A stretch of DNA of 64,000 bases from Hydra vulgaris (Eukaryota > Cnidaria > Hydrozoa > Anthoathecata > Hydridae). Numbering within the stretch: the first letter of the stretch is position 1; every line of letters starts with the position of its first letter. Shown piece by piece: positions 34,721-46,020 of this stretch. Under the pieces are notes generated by a model, which was not told the DNA's origin, searched no databases, and saw only the letters and a list, made by a program, of their open reading frames with translations. The translations under genes were made by a program, and so were the position numbers. The stretch is from NCBI RefSeq assembly GCF_038396675.1, contig NC_088921.1, positions 8,573,501 through 8,637,500 of the forward strand, written 5' to 3'.

Positions 34721-35112
34721 AATGCAACGTATAATATATAAAACATAACATAACGTAGTTTAACAAGTATAACAAAGTATGACTTGATTTAACAAATGTT
34801 TCTTATCATAAAAACTCAGCGTTTCTTTAAAAGTAAAAATAAAAAAATTGTTTTTTTAAATATAAACATGTTATTGTAAAGGAAACTCCTAGAACACGAT
34901 GAAGTTTATCGATAAATGATATATTATAGTTTTAGTGATGTATCATAGTTTTAAAAGATATATCAAGTTTTAGCAATATATGATATATCATTGAGTACCA
35001 CTTTAAATGGTTAAATTAAAAACCTAATTTATAAGCATATATACTCAAATGTGCTTAAACAATATAAAGTCATATAATTTTTTAGTATAAATTATATTCT
35101 TAAGTTTAATAC
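34721..35112. other. Non-coding AT-rich stretch
   Basis: Several variants of GATATATCA/TGATATATC between 34910 and 34990; no gene. Confidence 0.4.
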
Positions 35113-35361
35113 ATCGCAACGTTAGAATTATCTTGTTCTATCTCCACGTTTTTGACTTTTGAGATAAAACGATTAAAAAGAGAGACTTAAGGAGACGGCA
35201 CACAATTTTTTTTTTATAACTTATGTTTTTTCCGCAACTTTTTTACTTATAACTAAGGTTCCAATACGATAGAAAAACATTATTCTGAGGTACACAACAC
35301 TATCAATAATTCAAATTTTTCAAAAAGTGGAGATAGAACAATATAATTCTAACGTCGCAAC
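35113..35361. mobile_element. MITE with about 40-base inverted ends
   Basis: Left end contains CGTTAGAATTATCTTGTTCT then ATCTCCACGTTTTT; the right end carries the inverted form with about three changes. About 250 bases, no coding content. The ends begin in GCAACGTTAG / GCGACGTTAG. Confidence 0.78.
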
Positions 35362-36539
35362 ACGTCGATATAATTGTTGATAAGTATGAGTCTCGACGTC
35401 CCCATGATGTTTGTCGGATATCTTGAGATGTACAATGCCCATTGTTATAGAGCAAAATTAAAAACTCTTAAAAGTGACATATTCAAAATTTCTGTACTAT
35501 ACACTCCAAGAAAAAATCCGTTATATACAACGAACTGCATTTGTCGCTATTGCACCGACGGGTTTTCCGTTATGTTAACGGATTAAAATTTTAACGGATT
35601 GAAATTCGTCGATATTGGTCCGTTGAAATTACGGATTTTATTCAGTTTGTGCAACAAACAATTCGTTAAAATAAAGGAATTATTACACTAGGCGGCTTTT
35701 GCTGTTTTGGTAAAATAAATAATTTACTACGTCATCATATTGAATAATTTATTATATCCATTTTTAAAGTTAGAAAGGAATTATACCAGATAAACTGAGA
35801 TTTCATTGCAAAATAGTCCCTAGTATGATATTCAACATCTGATACAAACAGTACAACTTATACAAACTAACTTGATCGGGAGAGATTTTTTAGCAAGCTT
35901 TAAAAACGTTTTAACTTTAAAATTGAAAATCAATTAAATATTTATAATAATTTAATTCAATTTAGAAACTTTTAATTACAATAAAAATTACAAAAATTTA
36001 AATAAAAATATAAAAAGTTTTTTAATATATATTTTATTAATACAGCTATTATATTCAAGGTTAAAAAACATTTAAATAAAAAACACAAACATGTATACAA
36101 CTGTTACTATACTAGGATTCAATTTTTAATACTGTTGTAAATTCATGTGTGTGCACATTTCAATTCCAGCAACCTGTTGTCGATTATTTAAAAATAAACA
36201 AACCTTAAAATACAATAAAGAAATTATTGAATATAAATGATATACCATAATACAAAATGGAAATAAATTTTAACTAATAACCCTGTAAGAAACATTTGTT
36301 GCTAATTCTTTATTTCTAAATTACTAATAAAAATTATGTTATTTTAATAGTTCTACATTTCAATGTATTAAACAAAAATTAAATGCACTACAAAAGAACC
36401 TTACCTGTTAAGTGAAAGGTTCTAAAATTTTTACGCACATCATTAGTTGTAAAATTTTTACACACATTAAGAATAAAAGAAAAAAAGTCTCTCACCTTTT
36501 TATCTAATAAAAATAAACACATTAAAAGTATTAATATTA
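35362..36539. other. Non-coding AT-rich stretch
   Basis: Between 35500 and 35660 the motifs CCGTTA and TAACGGA/TACGGAT recur, starting from CACTCCAAGAAAAAATCCG; this could be the end of an unrecognised element. The rest shows nothing. Confidence 0.4.
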
Positions 36540-37015
36540 GAACTTAAATTTGATACCTCATGCCTGAATGCCACATGTCTAAAGTAGCAAGTTCTATACA
36601 AATATAAACAAGCAATATATAAACTTAGTTGTAACTAACATTAAAAAAATTGCAAGTAAAAAAAAAATAGTTTTACAACTAGTTTAAACTTACAACTAGT
36701 TTAAACTGTGATATAGCATGACACGTGTCTAAAATAGCAAATTATAAAAGCATATACAAATTTAAATAACCAAATTATAACAATCTATATATAAACTTTG
36801 CATTAACTAGCCTAAATACCCATAAAATAAAAAAAATGCAAGTAAAAAGTTAACAACTGATTTATTTTACAACTGATGAAACTTACAGTGTAATATTGCA
36901 AGCCATATGCCTAAAATAGTCAATTATAAAGACATATTAACAAATTATATGTAAACTTAGCTGAAACTAGCCTAAATAAATATACCCATTAAAATAAATG
37001 CCAGTAAACAATTAA
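36540..37015. repeat. Degenerate tandem repeat, three copies of about 150-180 bases
   Basis: Each unit has GCATGACACGTGTCTAAAAT-like sequence (variants at 36566, 36715 and 36903), then TATATAAACTTAG, then ACTAGCCTAAAT and TGCAAGTAAA. Copies differ by many changes. Non-coding. Confidence 0.6.
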
Positions 37016-37054
37016 ATTTTATACAAGAAAATTTGTAGACAAATATAAGATATT

Positions 37055-37515
37055 TTAAGCTTCCATTTATTGGATTTTACTCAAACTTCACTAAAACTAA
37101 AATTGATAAAATTATTAAAAAGTATTGTAAAAATGTAATAATCAAATTTATATTCACAACCGATAAATTAAAAAACAATTTTTGCATAAAAGATGCACTT
37201 CCTAAGATGCTTAAATCTAACCTTGTCTACCAATTTCCTTGTGCTGGCTGTAACGCCAGTTATATTGGAGAAACCTCCAGACATTTGACAACACGGATAA
37301 ATGAGCACCTTATGAGTGACAAGCAATCGCATATTTTTAAACATTTAAACTCATCCATTAATTGTAAAACATTAACTAATTATGATTGCTTTCAGATTTT
37401 AGATACTGCCTCTACCATTAACAAATTAAAAATAAAAGAAGCACTTCATATTAAATGGGAAAATCCTTCTTTAAATAAACAAACATCTCATTATATTATA
37501 AATTTATCTATCTAA
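37055..37515 (+). pseudogene. Penelope-like element fragment with GIY-YIG endonuclease
   Basis: The open frame extends upstream of the ATG at 37207 to about 37055 (LPFIGFYSNFTKTK) and ends at 37515. After SNLVYQFPCAGC comes the GIY-YIG core SYIGETSRHLTTRINEH, with a C..C pair before it as in Penelope-type endonucleases. The enzyme nicks DNA for target-primed insertion. The reverse transcriptase part is missing, so this is a 5'-truncated copy. The 3' side ends with CGAAACATGTCAAGAAT before a TA tract. Confidence 0.82.
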
Positions 37516-37741
37516 CTTACTATATTATTATTATTATTAATATTTTAATATTAGGAAGTTTGTTTTGTCATAATTTTTAATATAATTTTTAATTGGTTTG
37601 TAACAAGTTTATTTGTCCGTTAACTTTTTCTCTGTACTTTCTTCAGTTTTAAATTTATTTACCAGAGTTTTAATTGTAAATTAAATCTTTTGAAATTGTA
37701 GTATGACTACGAAACATGTCAAGAATAAAAAATATTGTGAT

Positions 37742-37742
37742 T

Positions 37743-37818
<76 letters not shown>

Positions 37819-38000
37819 CGTGTCTATGTAGGTGTATATATATATATATATGCATATATATATGTATATATATATAATATATATGTATATATAATATATA
37901 CATATATAATATATATGTATATATTATATATACATATATATATATACATATATATATGCATATATATATACATATATATATATACACCTACATAGACACG

Positions 38001-38072
<72 letters not shown>
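37742..38072. repeat. 330-base TA-rich palindrome
   Basis: TATGTATGCGTGTCTATGTAG (37808-37830) reappears inverted as CTACATAGACACGCATACATA (37987-38007). The whole interval between them, built of TATATGTATA and TATATGCATA, is also self-complementary about a centre near 37905. TA tracts continue outside both arms. Confidence 0.9.
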
Positions 38073-38078
<6 letters not shown>

Positions 38079-38540
38079 CACACACACATATATATAAAAA
38101 TACATATAAACACAAATATATATAAAGACACATACACACACACAAACACATATACATACACATACATATATATATACACATATACATACATACATACACA
38201 CAAATACATACATATACACACATATACACAAATATATACACATATATACACAAATATATACACATACAATACATACATATACACACATATACACACATAT
38301 ACACAAATATATACACATATACACAAACATATACACACATATACACAAATATATACACATACACATATATACAGATATACACATATGCATACACACATAC
38401 ACACATACATACATACGTACATACATACATACATACATACATATACATACACACATATATACATATACAAACAAACACACAATACATACATATAAATAAT
38501 CATACATATGCATATATGTAAATAAACACATATAAACAAA
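38073..38540. repeat. (CA/TA)-type compound microsatellite
   Basis: Mixed ACACACATATACACAAATAT units, then (ACAT)n at 38401-38445. The long Tyr/Ile/Cys/Val or Thr/His open frames here are repeat artefacts. Confidence 0.95.
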
Positions 38541-38639
38541 TAAGTAAACACATTGTACATATACGCATACATACACACAATGCACAATCAGGTTCATACA
38601 AATATGTACACATATGGAACAGAAGGGTAAGGAGTAGTA

Positions 38640-40085
38640 GAAGAGATAACTGAATAGGTTTAAAATAAGGGAAAACTAAAAGCTGTTATATTTTTGAAAA
38701 ATAGACAGAATTAATTGAAGATATAAGATAGTGAAAATGAGTTAGAATTTTATTGAGTGTTTTTATGAAGGATAAATTTTTTGATATTGGCAATGAAAGC
38801 ATTTCTAGTAATGTTTGGGAGATTTATTTTTATTGAAAGTGGCAGAGAGTTCCAAGAGTGATTTGATTGGTATTTAGTAGATTGAATACCATATTTGCTA
38901 GTTTTAATGTTTGGGAGATTTATTTTGATTGAAAGTGGCAGAGAGTTGCAAGAGTGAATTGATTGGTATTTAGTAGATTGAATACCATGTTGTTTTTTTT
39001 AAGGTAGAGCTAGTTTATAAAAAGATATTGATCTAAGTTTGTAATTATAAATATCACTTGTGAATTTAAAATAGTTGTTGAAAGCAATAGGCATGGTATT
39101 ATGAATGATATCCCACACAAAAACACAGTTTAACAAGTAGATGAGTTCATCTAAATTCAAGATATTTGATAAACTATACCATAAGTCTGAATAAAAATTG
39201 CTTGGTTGGAAATGAACTATTCATATAGATTTATTTTGAAGTTTTTTAAAATATTTAAGTTGAGTAGATGAACTTTGCCCCCATATTTGGCATTAGGTGG
39301 GAATTAAATATAGCATGCCAAATATTTATCAATGTTTCGTAGTTGTCAAAGTGCCTTACTTTGGAAAGCATTCTATTAGCTCGACTTTTGCAAGATATTG
39401 CTTTGACTTTTGCAAGATATTGCTTTTACTTGTCGGTGAAACAATAGATTTTTATCTAATATAATGCCTAAATATTTGATCTTATCTACAGTATTAATTT
39501 TTTTACCACTTATTCTGAAATTAAGTTTTTTTATAATTGTGTTGCCTTGAGATTTAAAACTATTGAAATAACTATTTCAGACTTCTTGGTATTTAAGGAA
39601 ACTTTGTGTGATTGTAGCCATTGTACCAAACATGCAAGGTCATGATTAAGATTTTTATTTAGTTTTTTAAGAGATTTACTAACAATAAGAAGATTGGTAT
39701 TATCAGCAAAATGATGTTTTGGAGAATTTAACACATGTGTGCAGATCGTTTTTATAAACAAGGAAGACCTAAGATTGAACCTTGTGGAACACCAATACAT
39801 GTAAACCTAGTATTAGAGGAAGTGTTTCCAACATTTACAAACTGAGAGCACATATACAGGTACGACTTAAACTATTTGAGAGCAACTCCACTGACACCGT
39901 AAGGATTTAATTAGACAGCAAAATCTCATGCTCAACAGTATCAAACGCCATCTCCAAATCAACAAACACTCCAGCAGCAAATTGTTTTTGATCCAGGGCT
40001 TCGCGTATTGTCTCACTTATATCAATGAGTGCTTGATTTGTACAGTGCTTTTTGCAGAATCCAAATTGAAGGCTATAGAGATTAT
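38640..40085 (-). pseudogene. LINE reverse transcriptase of a second type, degraded
   Basis: Minus strand, in order: LQFGFCKKHCTNQALI (40080), motif A FVDLEMAFDTVEHEIL, motif B GVPQGSILG-like near 39790, motif C as FADNTNLL in place of FADDTNLL, WLQSHKVSLNTKKSE, then KYLGIILDKNLLF and the C-terminal part ending near 38740 with HSWNSLPLSIKINLPN. Many stops and frame changes. The catalytic second D of FADD is N. It differs from the CR1-like copies elsewhere in the window (motif WLQSHKVSLN and C-terminus). A 96-base duplication lies in the C-terminal part. Confidence 0.78.
38811..39002 (-). repeat. Two-copy tandem duplication, 96-base unit, in the LINE C-terminus
   Basis: ATGTTTGGGAGATTTATTTT starts at 38811 and again at 38907; the coded segment YGIQSTKYQSxHSxNSLPLS is therefore present twice. 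96 is divisible by three, so the frame is kept across it. Confidence 0.9.
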
Positions 40086-40120
40086 TAGATTGATTTAAAC
40101 GACATACAAATAATAGTGTA

Positions 40121-40197
40121 ATTTAAACTGTGTTTATCCATTCGCTTTCTCTACTGAAATTTAGTAGAAAAAGCAAATGGATAAACATAATTTAAAT
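40121..40197. repeat. Palindrome with 35-base arms next to the LINE 5' edge
   Basis: Arms ATTTAAACTGTGTTTATCCA... and its inverted form differ at four positions, all transitions. Followed by a smaller hairpin CTTCACATTTA / AAATGTGAAG near 40231. Confidence 0.85.
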
Positions 40198-40878
<681 letters not shown>

Positions 40879-41019
40879 AATTACAATTTCCCTCAATTAC
40901 AGCAAAAATTTTAGATAAAACAATAGAATTTGTAAAATCCCATTTAGATCCCATATTAGAAACAAAAGAATTTGTAAAATCCCATTTAAATTACTGAGGA
41001 CACTATCCATATAATTAAA

Positions 41020-42100
41020 CACTGCAGAAAAACTTTACTCTATTTTAATAAGGAAACGTGGAAGTAAAAAACCACGCACAAATGCTTTGATGTAACAATG
41101 GGAAGTTACGACGGAGCAGAAATTTGCGAATTTGTAGGTTTATTTATTTTAAATACCCTAAAATAATCCAAATTAATCAATTAGGTCTTTATCGCGACGA
41201 CGGATTAATAATAATGCGTAAAAAATCAGGGCCACAACCCGATAAAATTAGAAAAGATATTATTAAAGTTTTTAAAAACATTGGCTTCCAAATTGAAATA
41301 AACATAAATTTAAAAATAGTGAATTTTCTTGATGTCACATTTAACCTCTCAGAAAGTTCCTATAAGCCTAACGACGAATTATTGTGCATTAATGTGAATT
41401 TGAACCATCCCCCTCAAATTCTAAAACAAATTCTAATTTTAATTAACTATAGGCTAAACCAAAACTCTTCTAATGAAAATATTTTTAACTCCTCTAAACG
41501 CGTTTATGAAGATGCTCTTAAAAAAGTGGCTTTCAAAATTTTGAGCTAAAATTTGAAAAGAAAACTGCAAAAAAGCGTAATAGAAATAGAAACATAATTT
41601 GGTTCAATCCACCGTACAGCAAAAATGTTTCAACAAATATAGGTAAAATTTTTCCAAAATTAGTGAACAAACATTTTCCTCCCTCTAATAAATTACATAA
41701 GATTTTTAACAAAAATACCATTAAAGTAAGTTATAGTTATACAAAAAATTTAGAAAGAATTGTAAAAGGCCACAACTACGCGTTAATTAATAAAAATAAA
41801 CATATAAAAGAAAAAGACACTGATTATTTTAATTGTAAACAAAAAAAAGATTGCCCTCTAAATGGAAAATGCCTTTTGAAAAATGTAATTTACAAGTGCA
41901 TTGTTTCCTCACTAAACAACCCTGATAAACAATATATTGGCTTAACCGAGGGGAATGGAAAAAACGTTATGCCAACCACAAACAATCCTTTAAACAAACA
42001 AAAATATTCAAAAGAGCCTATCCTGTCAAAATATATTTGAGATTTAAAAGAAAGAAAGAAAAATTTTAGTTTACAATGGTCTAGTCTAAAGTCGTAATGT
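41020..42100 (+). pseudogene. Penelope-like reverse transcriptase and GIY-YIG remnant
   Basis: Order of coded pieces: CFDVTMGSYDGAEICEFVG (from about 41079, other frame), the catalytic-type motif LYRDDGL (41185), FLDVTFNLSES, NHPPQILKQ, VYEDALKK, then after a frameshift near 41545 IIWFNPPYSKNV, NKHFPPSNKLHKIFN, DCPLNGKC and the start of the endonuclease YIGLTEG. The GIY-YIG core is cut short and degraded. At least three frame changes. The combination of this RT with a C-terminal YIG endonuclease indicates a Penelope-like retroelement. It is another subfamily from the one at 37 kb, judging by the motifs. Confidence 0.75.
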
Positions 42101-42130
42101 TTTTAACAAAATTGTGACTTTGAAGAAAGC

Positions 42131-42643
42131 CTAATTTTTGAAGCAAATAAAACTGTGACATCCTAAGAGTCGATTCTTTAGTATGCAAAGAACAAGAATT
42201 GCAGAACTTTTTTCACTAAGTTGTTGGCTTAACATTGCCTTTTGATAAGAAAACTTTGTTTGCGTGAATGTCAACTGTTGTTTCAAACAAAAAATTTGAA
42301 GTTTTTTCAACTGTAAATTTAAAAACTTTTCCTTTAATTTTTTTCTAAGTTGAGAAATTATCTTTTCCTTACGAGTAATAACTTGATTTAAATACTGAAA
42401 TCTGTATGGTCTAGCCTTTGCCTTATATCTTAAATCATTAATATCCTCTTTATGCTTTCTCTTCTTAATTGCCATTTCATTTGCCAAAATAGTTAATCTC
42501 TTTCTCATAACCTTTTTTCTGGGACTCAACTGGTCATCTCTCAAACTGGATAGTGGTTCATGAGAAGAGGTTTTTAAAGTAGGATGAGATAAAGGAAATA
42601 AGTGATCACTCTTTGATAAAGATGAAACACTTAAATTTTTCAT
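42131..42643 (-). CDS. Unrecognised basic coiled-coil protein, 170 residues
   Basis: Not recognised. The frame starts MKNLSVSSLSKSD, has a Ser-rich first 45 residues, then a Lys/Arg-rich helical stretch from SPRKKVMRKRL (about 41-115) with heptad-like Leu/Ile spacing, and a less charged, Cys-containing end. No signal peptide or membrane segment. The SPRK...L start of the helix recalls the coiled coil after the THAP finger in P-element-like proteins, but no THAP finger is present upstream. It follows a Penelope remnant on the other strand. It may be an isolated exon or a transposon-derived fragment; whether it is expressed cannot be judged. Confidence 0.4.
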   Translation of the reverse strand: MKNLSVSSLSKSDHLFPLSHPTLKTSSHEPLSSLRDDQLSPRKKVMRKRLTILANEMAIKKRKHKEDINDLRYKAKARPYRFQYLNQVITRKEKIISQLRKKLKEKFLNLQLKKLQIFCLKQQLTFTQTKFSYQKAMLSQQLSEKSSAILVLCILKNRLLGCHSFICFKN

Positions 42644-43460
42644 TTTCTTCAGCCATTATTTCTAATAGCCTGACTACTAAGATTAACGCTAATCAGGTTG
42701 CTAATAATTATAATATTATTATATAATAATATTACTAATACTATTAGTATTAATGGCCACGAAAAAATTAAGTGAAATAACTCTTTGACTTAGTAACTTA
42801 ATAAAGTAATATTGATAATGCGAAAATCAAAAATTTGTATTTTAAAAGTAGATGTATTTAAATAATATAAAAGGTATAAAAATTGCATTAACGTGAAATA
42901 CAAGTTAATAAAAGGTAAAAGTTTTTAAAATTATACAATTTCATTTGCAACATGACAACAACAACATGTTGTAACAACAACAAAAAATCATTTACAAAAT
43001 TATGTAAAATATCAAAACAATATATATAATTTTTTCAAAAGTTTATTATTGTTTTTTTTTAATTTTAGGAGCATTTCTGGTTTTTTTTAAAAACACTTGA
43101 CAAAAGGATATAATATTCGAAAGAGGGGCTAAAGTTTGAAAAAAGAGACAAACAAGCTTGTTAAACTAATTTTGGATTATTTAAAATAATGTTGCTTTTG
43201 CAAAGTATACATAAGACTTTATTATTCATTTGAAATATAAATTGAAATTTATTTAAATAACAGTTTTTATGTTTAAAATAAAAAATATTTTTGTCTTTAT
43301 TCATTAAATGACTCTGAATCTGAAAATAAAACATTAGCTTGCATTGGAAAAAAAAATTGGAAAAGAAATTAAAGCCGGGTAAGCATATAACTGATGAAAT
43401 CCATATTAAAGCAAATGTGGTATGGATATATTAATAATGATAACAGTAATAATAATAATA
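42644..43460. other. Non-coding AT-rich stretch
   Basis: Includes an ATATTATTATATAATAATATT palindromic run near 42710 and (CAA)n near 42955. No gene. Confidence 0.4.

Positions 43461-43467
<7 letters not shown>

Positions 43468-43542
<75 letters not shown>
43468..43542. repeat. (TA)n microsatellite
   Basis: About 75 bases of TA, followed by a short TGTG run. Confidence 0.97.
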
Positions 43543-43544
<2 letters not shown>

Positions 43545-43778
43545 GTGTGTATGTGTGGTGGACTTTAAAACAACTCACCAAAATTTTGTTATAATTTATT
43601 TATTAGCCTATTGGTTTGCTGTTTTTGTAAAGCAGTAAACCTGAAAACGAGATTAAGTATAATCTAATTTAATAAGTCTATGAAAATCAACTTAGTCTTT
43701 TTCAAATACTAAACTGTCTACTAAAAACGAAAATACTTATGATTTACCGAGTTTCGGGTGGGTTGTTTTAAAGTTTAT

Positions 43779-43779
43779 A

Positions 43780-43856
<77 letters not shown>
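43779..43856. repeat. (TA)n microsatellite
   Basis: About 78 bases of TA with one G interruption near its left edge. Confidence 0.97.
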
Positions 43857-43858
<2 letters not shown>

Positions 43859-44606
43859 TATTTAGATGTACAAAAACTTATTGAAATGTTAACCAATTGA
43901 AGGAAAAAATTGATTATTACTATCTCTTTTAAATCCATTCTTACTCATCCTTGGATACTCAATCCATTCCTTTAAAAAATGAAGCACTGAACTTTTAAAT
44001 TCTGATAAATCTAGTAGCTCACCTACAACATTACTTTGTTTAGCGCCAATCTTCTACAATGTCAAAAAACACTCTTTTCTCCTATAGCTAACACGCTATA
44101 GGTTCAAGATATATTAGGTATTGATATTATAATATCAATATCTAGTATGAAACAGAAGGTTCAGGACATAATAAGCATTGATATTATAGTACTTTATTTG
44201 GCAACACTATTTCTCTTTGTTTTGTATAATGAATATAGTATACAACTATTGTTCATATTTTTATTTTTCCAGATCTTAGCTGAGCCGATATCCGAGTTTT
44301 ATGTTCCAGAAAAAGCAATTACTAGGCAGATTGCAATGATGAAAGCTTGCAAAACGAAACGTTGATGTTTTTAAGAAAACTCTCGTTACATAGTACATTA
44401 TTTTAATAACAATAACAATTGATGTGATTAGTAACAATAACTGACTTGCTGACTTAATCAATATTATGTTGATTTTGCAAAAAGTTCAAAGACAATCCGA
44501 TAAAATTTTAAACAGGATTGAATAGGATTACTGCATATATAAAACTTTAAGATATTTTTCATTCAATGTTTTATTAGACACTGAATGAACAATACCTAAT
44601 AGATAT

Positions 44607-44611
<5 letters not shown>
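43857..44611. other. Non-coding stretch with a possible exon-like fragment
   Basis: After TTTTTATTTTTCCAG at 44260-44273 a short frame reads AEPISEFYVPEKAITRQIA to a stop at 44363. It is not recognised and no upstream exon was found. The short direct repeat AACAGAAGGTTCAGGA / GGTTCAAGATATATTAGG precedes it. Confidence 0.35.

Positions 44612-44692
<81 letters not shown>
44612..44692. repeat. (TA)n microsatellite, left of the hAT element
   Basis: TA tract with one extra A near 44653; continues on the far side of the hAT element at 53533, so the element sits inside a once-single tract. Confidence 0.95.
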
Positions 44693-44695
<3 letters not shown>

Positions 44696-44709
44696 GGGTG
44701 GGAGTTAAG

Positions 44710-44965
44710 GTTAGTTTTAGTCTAACTAAATTTAGTCGACTAACTTTTTAGCGTAACTAAAATTAGTCGATTAACATTTTAGCGTAAATAAATTAGTCGA
44801 CTAACTTTTTAGTCTAACTAAGTTTAGTCGACTAATTTTCTAGTCTAACTAAATTTAGTCGACTAACTTTTTAGTCTAACTAAATTTAGTCTACTAACTT
44901 TTTAGCGTAACTAAAATTAGTCGACTAACTTTTTAGTTTGACTAAATTTAGTCGACTAAGTTTTT
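44710..44965 (+). repeat. Left subterminal array, about eight units
   Basis: Units alternate between TAGTCTAACTAAATTTAGTC and TAGCGTAACTAAAATTAGTC, each followed by GACTAACTTTT. Probably transposase binding sites, by analogy with other hAT elements. Confidence 0.9.
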
Positions 44966-46020
44966 AATTTGCGAAAAATATATTGTTACTTTTACCCAAA
45001 AAATACTTTTTTTAAATCTTGTTATGTGTTAGTTGTGAAGTGGTTTGAGCGCCATTTTTTTAATAACAAATTGCTGTAAGTTACAATTTAGATCTCCATG
45101 GCATCTTTTTCAAAGTTTGATTTTCAGAGTTTTTCAAGTTTTTGGAGAAAATTTTTTTTTCTTAAGTTTGCGAGATATACACTTGGAGTTTTGTAATAGT
45201 AAAAAAACTGTATCCAATTACTCCCCCCTTATTACTAAGTACTTGTTTTAACTTTCAATGAAAAGCGGTTTAAATTTGGATTTTTTCAATTTCTAATTAA
45301 AATGAACCATAAACTAATAGAAAAAAAAATGGTGCCATATTTTTGAAATGTGTTGTTTGCAGAAGCTTTTTCGGATTTCTTTTATATAATACCAGCAATC
45401 ATTTTTTGAGGTAATAATACCTAATTTATTTTGTTCTACACTCATAAAACGCAGTTTTTACAGTGACGACAATATGATTGTAGTTGTTAGTAACAATTAC
45501 ACAATATAGAAATAATAAAAAACATTAATTGCGTAACAATTTGTTACGCAATTAATGTTTTTTATTATTTCTATATTGTATAATGAATATATATCTTGTT
45601 CAACTCTCAATTTTTATTTTTTTTTAATTATTATTAAAATGCTAATAACTAATTATGTATTCGGTATAAAACATCAGCTGTTTTTGGCGGAGTTGTTCTA
45701 CTAACAAACCAATTTTTATTTAATTCAATGAAAGAAAATGTGGGGCAATACTAGGTACAAACAAAACATTTTTATTACCTAATAGTCACAAATTATATTA
45801 CGTATTTTAAATTTCTTAAAAGCAATAAATTTTAATGAATGTCTTTAAGTTGATTTATTTGTCTTAATTCATATTATGTTCATATAATTTCTCAACACAA
45901 CAAAATTTAAGGAATGTCTTAACTGACACCTCAAAGTAATGGTTTCGCGCTATATATTAGATAAACCGTTATTCTCAAATATATATTTAAATTTACTTTA
46001 GGAAATTGCATTTTTAAACT
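44966..46020. other. 5' non-coding part of the hAT element
   Basis: Lies between the subterminal array and the transposase; contains the perfect palindrome at 45501-45579. A promoter for the transposase is expected here but none can be pinned down. Confidence 0.45.
45501..45579. repeat. Perfect palindrome, 39-base arms, 1-base spacer
   Basis: ACAATATAGAAATAATAAAA opens the left arm, which runs to 45539; position 45540 is the single unpaired base; the right arm 45541-45579 is an exact inverted copy. Confidence 0.97.

Noticed and set aside
37824-38597. Long open frames rich in Tyr, Ile, Cys and Val (up to 257 codons), on both strands
   Set aside because: They exist only because the TA/CA microsatellite has no stop codons in several frames.
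44147-44365. Exon-like frame ending AITRQIAMMKACKTKR
   Set aside because: A possible splice acceptor precedes it, but no upstream exon or homology was recognised.
44710-44965. Satellite or CRISPR-like array
   Set aside because: The array is mirrored at the other end of a hAT element and is best explained as subterminal repeats.
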